DNA of 64,000 bases, taken from NCBI GenBank assembly GCA_029204225.1, contig CM055095.1:76423776-76487775 (forward strand), written 5' to 3'. The DNA comes from Diphasiastrum complanatum (lineage: Eukaryota > Streptophyta > Lycopodiopsida > Lycopodiales > Lycopodiaceae). This document shows, piece by piece, positions 15,016 through 27,000 of this stretch (positions are counted from its first letter, which is position 1; every line of letters starts with the position of its first letter). Both the position numbers and the translations under genes were made by a program. The notes below the pieces were generated by a model. The model saw nothing but the letters and a program-made list of their open reading frames with translations, searched no databases and was not told where the DNA came from.

Positions 15016-18000
15016 GAAACCATGGTATGATCTTGAAATCTGATATCCAGATGTAAGAATGGTTGACTAGTACCATTGCATGTCATGACATCTGTGGCCT
15101 AATGTCCATGCATGTCAGTTCAGACCATTGCATGTCATGCCATCCGTGGCCTAATGTTCATGCATGTCAGTTTAGACACTTGCATGAAATGCCATCTGTG
15201 GCCTATTGTCCATGCATGTCAGATTTGAAGCTTGCATGTCACACCATCCATTGCCTAATGACCATGCATGTCAGTTCAGACTGTTGCATGTCAAGAATCT
15301 AAGAACCATCATGTTTGCATGTCAAGAATCTAAGATCCATTTTTGATTGCATGTCAAGAATCTATGATCCAACATGATTGCATGTCAAGAATCTATGAAC
15401 CCTCATGATTGCATGTCAAGTATCTAAGATTCAACATGATTGCATGTCGGAAGAATTAAGAATTATGAAGAAATTTCTATGCTTTTGATAAGCTAGATAT
15501 GGAATTAAGACCATTGAAAGGAAGCAAGTTGATGTGTCCTATTTTGAGACCCCTATTGGAATCCATTGTATATGTAATTGGCATAGGCCAATTGGTTTTG
15601 CATAATGACAAGAAAGAATCCTTCGGAAGGGGGGGGGGTAGTCCCCTTCTTGACCCCTCAGTGCTTCCGCTGTTATATGAATGAATTTATGTGATGCATT
15701 GTTTTCGAGTTTTAGCTTCCAAGTTTACTTTGATTTAAAGTCTTATTTGATTTTCATTTAAGATGATTCAAGACTTTGTTTTATGTGAATTGATAAGTCA
15801 ATAAATCTATTGGCCTTTAAGAACTTAGGACAGGCCTTCACCCTCGAGTTCACACATCAGGAGCATGATACTCAAAAAGGAGGTGAGTCTGAAAATTTGC
15901 AGAACCCTGTACATGGCAGCTGACATATTTACAAAGGGATTGAATCAGGAAGCACACAAGAATTTGAAAATCAAGGCATTCAAGGATCCAGATTAAGGGG
16001 GGGTGTTGGATTTCTATCCTCTCCATCCCTACCTCTATCTCTACTAATCTAGATCCATTCATTATGCTGTTGTAACAGTCGCATACCCTGCAGAAATACA
16101 AGGAAAGTCATTTCGGCAGTGCGGCAAAATGTGCGAAAACACCAAAGGTTCGTGAACAAAATGTTCTAAGTCATTTTTTTGACTAATGTCGCATTTTTCA
16201 AAAATGCGAAAAAGCCGAAGGTGTCGCATTTATGAGCCTGACATCGACTTAGCCGAAGTCGACTTTTGAAGACCTGAGAGCAACACCCGACTTGTCCGAA
16301 GTCTGCGACTTATCCGAAGTCTCCAACTTATCCGAAGTCTCCGACATCTCAGCTTGTCCAGCCTTTTGGGTCCGACATCAACTTGTCCGACTTTTGGGAC
16401 CAGCTCTTTGGTCCGACATCGAAGTTTGTCGAACCTCAAACGTCGACTTATCCGACTTCTTCAAAAGTTGATGTAAGTGCCAGCTCTCAAAATTGATATC
16501 ATCAAATTGGCGGCTCAAACGTACTTCACCACGACCGGACACAATCTCCAGATATTGTCGAAGGCGACTGTCAACAACACGTAGTGCTCTAATCCTAATT
16601 GTAAAGTTTAACTATTCTTTTAATCAGTTAGTGTATATATACAGCGACTTATTCGTTGCTTCGGTTAAACTGCATGACAAGCTCCACAAAAACACTGAAC
16701 AACCAGCGCGCAATTGTTTTGTTTTTTCTCTCTGTTATTACAGGTATTGACTCAAAACGACGCGACTCTATATTGCATTTAGACTGTATTTTCCACACGA
16801 CCAATCAATCAATGTTCCAATAATCTAGGTTGTGTATGCTGAATGCTTATTTCATTTCATGTTCAGATAGATCTATACTCGCAGATAAATCTATTTGTAG
16901 ATTAAACTGTTCTTGTATGACTGATAGCTTCTGTCGATTTATTGTTCTAAAATGCCTCACCTAAAACACTTCCCCAAAGCTAAATCTGTATTCAAGGAAT
17001 TGTGCATGGCTAGGGAATCGATTTAGTTGATCCAGCAACTTCGAAGCTGTGATCCAGTAGGATAGACTTCGAGACGTCGAAGTCGGTGTGATCTCTGAAC
17101 CATTAGACTTAGTTGCATGCACCGAGGATTCCCTGTTGCAACTCTTTTGCCGCGACATGCAATGTCGGTTGATCCACCATTAGAATCCCAACGCTTTATC
17201 CTTGGACTTTGAGGTCATGGACAAGTGACAGACATCCCATGACTAAGCAAAAATAGTAAGTAGAACCAATGTCAACGACAAAAGTAGCACTATAGCCCAA
17301 AATAGGTGTAGGTAATGTGTGTGAAGAAAGCTAAGCATAGACTATTGAATAGTTTGCTAGATTGACTACAACATACATTGACGGAAGAACTCATTCATAG
17401 TGATGTGCACTCTTTTTCTCAAGTATCTAATTCAAGTGCATTATTGTATGTATCTTTTATTGATGATTACTCTAGATACACTTGGGTTGAGCTTTTGGAT
17501 TCCAAAAGTAAGATGTTATTTCCATACAATAATATGCAACAAGCTTTGTTTCTTGCCAAATTTGCAAACTAGCATAGGAGACCCTTGGAATTTAAGGACG
17601 AAGAAAAGTTTTCCTTTGGGTGCCTATGAACTCTAAAACCTTTGCGTACTAAGAAGTGCCCAAAGCTGTCATCTCAATTTTGTGGACCATGGACGATTAT
17701 ACGAAAAGTCAAAAAGGCTGATTATGAAACTCCCTAATTTTGTTAAAGTTCATCAGTTCTTTCTTGTAGACATACTTAAATTTTGGTTACATGACGAAGA
17801 CAACCTTGTACATGGCTTGGTCAAGTTGGAACATGTAGATATTATAGATCATGCATCGGAAGAAGTATTGGAAACACAAGAATGTTGGTTAAGAAAATTG
17901 ACTGAATTTTCAGTACTTGATTACCGTAGAAAGATGCAACTTGGAATACAAAGAAGAATTACCCAGATTTTGACTAGGTGTTCTATCTAGATTAGTATAT

Positions 18001-21000
18001 TGTTTAAAAAGGTCAAAGGGATGAGTTAATCAGGCATGGCATAATTGGGCATGAGAGACATGAGGACGAACCACATGTCTTACAAAATTATACGGGCCTA
18101 GAATAAGTAAATTTTTATTCCTAACTTCGGAGGTTAGGTTGGTAGCTAGAGTCAAAGGTATGGCTTTAGAGATAAGATGGGAGATAATCCCACTATAGAT
18201 CAGGAACAATAGAAGACCATTGAGAATCGACTAGTTGGCAACTGGGTGTGACGCTCGTTGGGTGGTGAATCAATCTCGTATTTTATTTAATTTTCTTCTA
18301 TGTTAATTACCTCTACAAGACCTCGGGATAACCCAATCAGGAGATAGAATTTCTAACTAGATAGTTCTAACATAGGAAAACAACTATGAAACCCAAATTC
18401 ATAGAGAATGAGATTAATAACAACAATATCTCTAGCAATCTATCTAATATCAAATAACAACCTAAGATTATGCTTGGAAGAGTACAATAATAGAAGCTAT
18501 GGTTGGTATTGCACTTGGGTACTAAGACTTCATCTAGGATTGCACTTGGGTACTGGAACTAGTAGAGTGACATGTTTCAATCAAGTTGATCCATGAGCTA
18601 TGAATCAACAAAGAAGATGAAAACAAAATCTTCAGGAGTGTCAATACCATTCACAAGTGTTCTTAGGGTAAAAATCTGAAGTGAACTCCAGATAGAATTA
18701 GCATTATGGATACCAACGATTTGCAAAGTGGTTTGTACAAAGAATGTTCAAAGTGAGTTAAGTACAATGAGGCCATAAAAAATAAATCCGAGCAAAATTC
18801 AGCGATCCAAATAACAGACATAAATGAGGATGAACAGAAAACTAGTTCAGCAAATACCTATGCACCACATCCATCAGTACAAATAATCCGAGCTCATGAG
18901 CCCTATCGATCAAGCTTTTAAGATCGTCAGGAGTCCCACAACGGCTACTTACAGCAAAAAAGTTCGTAACATGGTATCTGGAAAGTAAAACAAAGACAAA
19001 TGTTGCTAAAAAGCACAAAGATTGTACCTGCTACGCATCACTTTGAGAATAAAAATATGTAGAAAAATGTTATTTTAGTATATAGAAAAAACTATCCAGT
19101 TTCCAAATCAATATTTCATCAGCTGTGACGGTATTGTATCCAGACTATATATTGGTTGATCCATCAAGCCTCAAGGAAGAGCCAGACTAGAACTTCACAG
19201 CTTTTCTAGCAAAAGCTGTGAGAAAAGCAAAACAGGGACCTTGATGCAACATGCACACTGCGGTCAAGGGAAGATATTTATCATTAAAAATACGGAGTCT
19301 ATGAGCTAAATTTGTGCTTGTCATGATCTGGAGCTATATCTAAGTTACAAGGTGCAGTGGTAGTGCTGTATGACAAGGATGAAGAAGCAAAAACTGCATC
19401 AATTTTGTTCTTTTGGCCAGTTCTGATTCAGTTTCATCAAAAGAAATACACTAATAGAAGCTCTACCACAACTCAAGGTAGTATATAAGGTTGCTCGCTG
19501 CAATTCCTGTCCCTTGGCATTTAAGCTCTTTCATGCAAGTGGTTCAATTTTTCAGTTTTCCATTCTAAGCTTCAACATATCTTGACCATGGGACCTCAAA
19601 TGACAGTATTGGAGGTTAAAGAACGCTCTTGTAGAAAAATCACACTTCCTTTTGGGACTGTCAAAATGAAACTTTTATATTCTTCAGCAGGTTCTGCTTC
19701 CTGACACTAATCTTCCAGACTTAAAGCTCATATACAGATCAAAGTTAAAAATCAAAGGACGAAAAGATGGAAGACAACATCAAGAATATAGAAATACCCA
19801 AAGCTTCCATAATAAGCATGCTCTTGAATGGCCATGAGTTGTACAGCATTGTAACCCAGTCTTTTGATGCGAGGAAGAACATCATCACGGAATTCAACAT
19901 AGGAGTTCACTTTTGGTTCCTGAAAATACAAAAAGATGCTGGTTGTAACCTCTTGAGATAATATAATAAGAAAATAGAACAAAGGTTCAAGTGAATCATA
20001 GTTGCTAGTTCTGGAACGAGGCAAAAAAACCTAAAAACAAAAACGTTTTTTGGTTATACATCAATAAAATTCTAAATTTTGAGATTTTTTTGGGGGATTT
20101 AGATCTTCATGGGGATCCTTTTAGGGGCCTTCAGGGATACGTAAGAAACCACAAAATCTAATTAATGAGCCACTGGTCTGTGACAAGGGCAGATAAAGTT
20201 CTAAATAGATTGTATGCAAGGATCTGATATTTGTGCAGAGAACTTCTCTATGCCGAATTCATTTTGAGCTACAAACATCAATGCCCTTCTTTCTGGATAA
20301 ATTTGCTGAAACTGTGAAAGGTAAAGTCAAACAGTTTTAGTTCAACATCTGCAGGATGTTGCGTGCATTCATTTGTCCGTACTTGTCAATGTCATAGTTG
20401 CCTATTCTGGAATCTGACAAAATCTGGCCAGGAGATCCATCCCTCAATTGGTCGCCCTCTTGCAGCTAGGGGCACTCCCCAGAAAATGCTAAAACCAAAC
20501 TGTCTGGAAATCAGGGACCTGCTATGTTTTCTTTTTTTTAAATTTCAATACTCGTTCCTGAACGTACGGTACAGAACATACAGCAGGTCCCGACATTTTT
20601 TGTTGGAACAGATTTCTGAGATGTGAATGTATAAATTGCGCTTTGGCAGCTCGCAGAGCGAGTCAATCGATTCTTTGTACATAAATCAGTAGCTGCAAGT
20701 AAGTATGTGGTTGTTACAACCACTACCCGCCGCAAACCGCCAGGTGCCGGTACCCAACAGGAACCGAACGTCACATGATCCACCCCGCCGTAGGATCCAA
20801 TCCAGATGCCATGACCCGGGACCGGTAAAAAGCGAGATCCGACCTCCAACCCTGACAGCGTCCCTTACCACTGGCCATCAGCCATCTCCCACCTCAGGCT
20901 AGCACTCATCCTGGCTGTGCACAAGCGTCACCATCCACCATCTCCTAGGTAGATAGAATGAATGGTTAATGAGACCTCCTCTCCTTGTATACCTCCAAGG

Positions 21001-24000
21001 TAGGACTCTCCAAGCCTAGCACACATCCTAGATCACGACACGTGGCGACCATGCAGGTCCACGAGTCACTGGTCAAGTCAACGGGCGCAGTCGACGTTCA
21101 ATTACAAGTTGGGTTTGGGACCCAAGGGAGTTGGGTCCCAAACTGTGGTTGACAAAAGCCTATGACCATGCATACAAGAAAAGCCCAACTAGAAGAAACT
21201 CCATCAGCTAGTATGTAATAAAGGGATCAATAATCTGATTCACTATGTAGTAGCTTTACTCTACCGGTTTTTGAAAACATACCAGAAAATGTTCTTGGAC
21301 ATCAAAGATGTTGCAAATATAATAAACAAAACATGCAAGACCAAAGGTCACTAACCACCTGTTGAGTGTTTTCGACACTTTCGATATTCCTTGTGCTTAT
21401 TCTATGATCTCAGATGACTTGATCTCTCTAAATATTTGATTTTGTACTTCTCAGCAAAATTGCAACATTATCTGATTTAAAGTTTGACACGCATTCACAG
21501 CTCAACTAGTGGTATGATGTAGCACATCTTCATTTGCTGCAAAATTCAGCCCAACACATGCTATATCACTTTTGTAATAATTTAACACACTTCAGAACAA
21601 ACACTTTGTGACCTGAAGTTTGCAGAAGATCAAAGCCATCAATTGCTTGGATTTTTCAGTCCGCAATCCCTAAATTTTGCTCAGATGCACGTCATTCATG
21701 AATGGTAGTTTGTCCCTAAAATTTTCAGATCAAGTTACCACCTTCTTGGTGTTAGAGAAAAACACGGAGTATGGGTTTAGTGGTATGGATCCACAGCTTT
21801 TTATCCATGTTATTGGTACCCTCCCCCCCGCCCCCCACTGATTTCCTTGAAATCATTGTCGTATCTGGCTTTCCATCTTTTTGGTGCCGTAACATTATGC
21901 ACCCAACCCATTGAATTTACAACCCCATGAAACCAGATGATTTAGTCAGCATCATGATTGGCTGTGTTAGCTTAGTTGTATCATCTATGAAGCAATTTTC
22001 ATGGCTGCCTTGATTAGAGTCAGAATCCAGACAACACTCTACTGTATAGAATATTTTCACCCTTAGGGCGATTATTGGGGTGTTCAAGTCCAAGAAAGAG
22101 AGAGTATATTGTTACTCTGCATTTGATCCAGCACCGTGACATGTCAATGATTGTATGTCAACAACTCTGTAACCTGCATCTTACAATGGTTCACATCATT
22201 TATGTCATAGCATTACAATAGCAAGTGATAGATCATTCCAAATTATATATCATATTTCTAAGATAACCACTAGCACCATCCAAGGAAATCCACTTTTTTA
22301 AGCTAGACGTTGATACGTTGGAGGTTGTCATCACTGAGAGTGGATTGCACAGGTATTAGATTAGAAGACTTTTTAACCTTCAAATTCTCATAATGTGGTT
22401 TTGATAATTCATCTCAAAAGGATCTGTAGAAACATATTGATAAATTGTTTAGATTTTGTCAATTGAGAACTTAGAGAGGTGAAAACAGCAAATACCAAGG
22501 CGATGGTCTTTACATAACTCCCCCTACAGGCACAAGAAGCATATGAGCACAATACTTAGAGATGGTTTTACATATGTATGTCTTTCTGCGCTCTTTATAG
22601 GACCATCTTCAGCAAGAGGCAGGCATCCATCAGTCCACTAGAGAAGTTCTAGTGTTATGTAATCTATATGGAGCAGTTATGCTTTCAGAAGTACATCTAA
22701 GACATGAAGACAAGGTGTCACTATTTTGCTAATTTGGTCACACCCACAATGATGTATGCATGAACAGTACGAACCAATAGACTCCTGGTGTTATAACTCT
22801 ACTTACTACAAACCTCTAGGTGCTGGTTAACCACAAGAGACCGAACGATTCAAGTTCCACCCCGCCATAGGACTTGATCTGGGTCCACCCTCTGTGCCCT
22901 GGCCTGTGACCATATCAAGCGGGATCCAACCTCCATCCTAGACAGTGTCCCATACCACTGCCTAGGTTCTCAGCCATCTCCTGCCTCAAGCTAGCACTCA
23001 TCCTGGCCGTGCACACGCTCTCCATCCACCTTCTCCTAGGTAGATAGAATGGATGGCAAATGAGTCCTCCTCCCCTTGTATACTTCCAAGGAGAAAGACT
23101 CCAAGCCATGTGCACACCTAGATCATGACACGTGGCAACCATGCAGGTTCACGAGTCACTAGTCAAGTCTACAGGCCCAGTCATCGTCCAGTCTCAAGTT
23201 TGGATTTGGGACCCAAGGGAGTTGGGTCCCTAACATTACCTTCTCCTTGGAAAATTCCTTATCTGAGGAAGAAAATCTGGGAATCTCAGTCTAAGGTCAT
23301 GTTCTTTTTCCCAAGTATCATCTTCCTAGGAACTTCCTTTCCAACGAACCAAGTACTCAGTTACCTGCCGGTTTTTGAGCCCACGTTGACGTACATCAAC
23401 AATGGCCTGTGGTTCCGTAGGTACAAAGGATGTCAGGTCCTCAAGCTGACCTAAGTCCTCCTGAACTATCAAGTCATCCTTTCCACCAAGTCGTTCCTTT
23501 AAACGACTAATGTGAAAAACGGGATGTACCTTAACATCGGGAAGTTCCAGCTGATAAGCATTACGATGAAGTTTCCTTACTATACGGAATGGACCTGTAT
23601 AACGAGGTGAGAACTTAGGACATTTTCCAATCTTTAGTACCTTAGAGTCTTTTGGGATTCTAAGATATACCCAAGCCCCCTCCTCATAGACCCTAGGTTG
23701 TCGCTTTATTGGCGTAAAACTGGGCTCTATCCTGAGCCATGTTTACGTTCTCGCGAGCAACAAGCAACATTTCTTGCATATCATGCAAGAAATCTACTGC
23801 TGCTTTAACCTTTAGGCCTTTGAAGCCCACTGAAATGGGAGCCCTCCATACATCAGAGAAAATGGACTAAAACCCGTCATTGAGTGCTTTGCGCTGTTAT
23901 ACGCAAACTCAATCATTGGAAGGTACCTTTCCCAATCCGACTGTCTACTGGAAACATATGCTCAAAGCATATCTTCCATAGACTGGTTCGTCCTCTTTGT

Positions 24001-27000
24001 CTGACCATCCGATTCAGGATGATTTGATGACCCCATACTTAACGTGGTCTCTAATTACTCAAAGACCGTCTGCCAAAATTGGCTAGTGAACTTAGGATCT
24101 CGATCACTAACAATGTCATTCGGCAAACCAAACAACTTGAACAACTTTTCAACGAAAAGCTGAGCAAGTTCAGAAGCTTTGACAGTTTGCTTGGTTGGTA
24201 TGAATTGCGCCATTTTGGTTAACCTGTCAACTATAACCCAAATAGCATCATTTTGCTTCCCCGTCCGAGGTAGCCCAACCACAAAGTCCATGGAAATACT
24301 TTCCCACTTTCTTTCGAGAATTTCCAAGGGCATTAGCAAACCAGCTGCCTTAAGTCTTTCAGCTTTATTAACCTGGCATTGTCCACACTTGCGAACATAT
24401 GCCTCCACTTGACTTTTTAAGTTTGGCCAATAAAAGTTCCTTATTATTAAGTCAAGCGTCCTTTGTGACCCAGGGTGCCCTGCACACGGGCTGTCATGAC
24501 ACTCATGCAGGATTTGGGCCCTAATGTCATCATTTTCTGGCACACAAACCTTTCCATTCTGGAAAAGTAACCCATTCCTTATGGAATAGTCTCTTAATAT
24601 TTAGTCATGAGGAGAAATCTTGGAATCCTGCATTCCAAGCTCATCACTAGATCTAGAAGAACCCGCCAGGTCGTCTAGGCAAATACGACCAAAGTACCTA
24701 TCGGTCTTACACAAATCTCTTAAGGACAAATATAACTCAAATTGGATCTTAGAAAAGCTTAATTGATTAACCTCTCCAATCCGGCTTACGGCATCCGTGA
24801 GACTATTAGAAGTGCCCTTCCAGTACTCAATGTCATAATGAAATTCTTGGAGCACCTCTGACCATAGTTACTGACCGCATGGTACTTTAACGCTTGATGG
24901 TCAATAACTATGGTAAACTGGGAGCCATCCAAATAATGTCTCCAAACTTTCAGGGCATGAATCACAGCAAAAAGCTCCTTGTCATAGGTGGAATACCACC
25001 TTTGAGCAGGATCTAACTTCTTGCTTTCAAAAGCAACCGGTCTACCATCCTGATATAGGACTGCACCTATAGCATAGTCAGTGGCATCCGTCTCAAGCAC
25101 AAAAGGCTTGTTAGGATCCACTATGTGTAAAATAGGCATTAAGTTACACAATATTTGAGGTTCTCAAAACTCTGATTCAACTCTTCAATCCAAGTAACCG
25201 AAGGACCGAACTTACTGTGCCGGCTAACTCTCTTAGCCCCTTAGAGGACATTTGTCAAGGCCAATGCAATTAATGCATAGCGCAAGATGAATCTATGAAA
25301 AACCCCGTAAAGCCCAAAAAGGACTTAACCTCTCGGTTTGTTTTAGGGATTGGCCATTCATGAACTTGTCAGACTTTATTTGGGTCAATTTCCAACCCAT
25401 GGTCCGAAATAACTTGACCGAGATAAAGGAATCTCTTCTGGAAGAAAACACATTTGGATTCTTTGGCAAAATGCTTCTCTTGTCTAAGTAACTATAAGAC
25501 GGTCCTGAGATGCTCCTCATGCTCCTCCAAAGTCTTACTATAGATGAGAATATCATCTAAGTAAACTATGACGAACTTTCCTAGATATGGACAAAGAAGA
25601 TCGTTCATCATCTGCTGGAAAGTTGCTGGAGCATTTGTCAAACCAAAACAATAAAACCAGAAACTCATAATGGTCCATACCTAGTTCTAAACCCGGTTTT
25701 TTCAACATCCTCAGTCTTTATACGAATTTTATGATACCCTGATCTCAATCGATTTTGGTGAAGTACCTTGCACCATGTAATCGATCAACCAGCTCATCCA
25801 TTCGCGGCAAACGATCATGGTTTTTAATCGTTAACTTGTTTAATTTCTTAAAGACGAGTACCTCCATCTTTTTTATGAACTAGGAGCACAGGTGCCCCCC
25901 AAGGAGATTTACTAGGCCTTACATGGCCCATCTTAAGGTGATTTTGCAGTTGCCTATAAACCTCATCCTCTTCAGTAGTACTCATCCTATAAGGATACAA
26001 TGATATAAGAGAACTACCAGGAATTAGTTTAATACCATGGTCCACAACCCTAGAAGAGGGAAGACCCTCAGGAAGCTGCTCAGGAAACACATCGTTAAAT
26101 TCTTGCCTAAGTTTCCTAAAGATTTCACCTTCTGGTGAATTTTCCTGCTTTAGGTTATTAGACATTAATTCCATTTGGAGATTGTAAAATTGCAAATTAC
26201 ATTCTTCATGATAGGTAAAATCTTTTAACCAACATAAGTAAGAATTACAATCCACAACATCCATACATTTAACTGTTTCTAAAGCAGAAAGCATATAAGG
26301 AGTAGAAATATCAACATTTCCATTTAATTCTATGAGTGAGCCGTTATGCAAGAACGACAAACTGTGAGTTACATAGTTTTTCTTCATAGCCTTGTTCCTC
26401 TCATAGAACCACTCCTTTCCAAGTATTACATCTACCCTATCTAGATTCATAATGTGAAAGTCTAATTTATCCTTATAGGCTTGTATTTGAATCAGTAGAC
26501 GTGGGACTATCCGGTCCCAAACTTGGCTTTCCGTCGCCTTAAAGGCCTTACAAAGGTCCTCCCAATTCTTAGGAACACTCAGGATTACCCCTCAAATCTT
26601 GCCACCACGTGAAAGCTTTACCTCGCCGGTACATGACGGCTAGATTGATCTTGTTGTCAAGTGCATGGAAAAGTGCGAATTCCATCGATCGATCCATGGC
26701 AACACTACCTCCGAACTTATATCCTTCTTTTCCCCAGCAAAAATCTCACTGGTGAACAAGGGTTGCAATAGCTGCCTTAACTGCGTCAACTCCTTCAAAT
26801 CATGCTGGTCCCGAGAGTTTTTTGATTGCAAATCAACAATCTGTTGTTGTAGATTGTTAATTGCAAGCAATAAAGAATCGGAATCCATGGTAAAGGTAGA
26901 TGCCGTTACCTCATGAGCATGAGACGTAGGCTGTGTGGTAGGATTAGGATCCATATCTCAAGAGCAAGAGAAGAAGAAGGATGCACCACCACCTCCACCT

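Larger units (their letters stand above)
12135..15854 (+). mobile_element. Nested LTR element with 2-kb LTR, TSD CATCA
   Basis: Starts TGTAATTTG and ends TTCACA, flanked by CATCA at 12130-12134 and 15855-15859, inside copia RNase H. The 5' LTR is cut to 842 bp and only about 870 bp of internal sequence remains. The 3' LTR is complete at about 2010 bp. Superfamily not certain; a weak CFKC..R zinc-knuckle-like trace sits at about 13110 and a purine-rich tract ends at 13844. Confidence 0.88.
13845..15854 (+). repeat. 3' LTR of nested element, about 2010 bp
   Basis: TG..CA ends, with a TATA box at 14774 (TATAAGAGG). Downstream of it lie a CT tract and a composite minisatellite, so both are in the part that would be transcribed as R/U5 from a 5' copy. 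The length is unusually large for such a reduced element. Confidence 0.88.
8321..17193 (+). mobile_element. Ty1/copia element, defective, with nested insertions
   Basis: Order on the plus strand: truncated 5' LTR, tRNA-iMet PBS, gag, a foreign gypsy piece, protease, reverse transcriptase, RNase H (split by a nested LTR element at 12135-15854), polypurine tract, 3' LTR. Integrase is missing between protease and RT, so it cannot move on its own. Plus orientation makes it antisense to the host SBE gene. Confidence 0.9.

Noticed and set aside
15063-15302. ORF of 79 codons over the minisatellite
   Set aside because: It is open only because the 52-bp repeat lacks stops; no family match.
15076-15470. 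CRISPR-like regular spacing
   Set aside because: Units are similar along their whole length with no unique spacers, no cas genes, and the array lies in a plant LTR.
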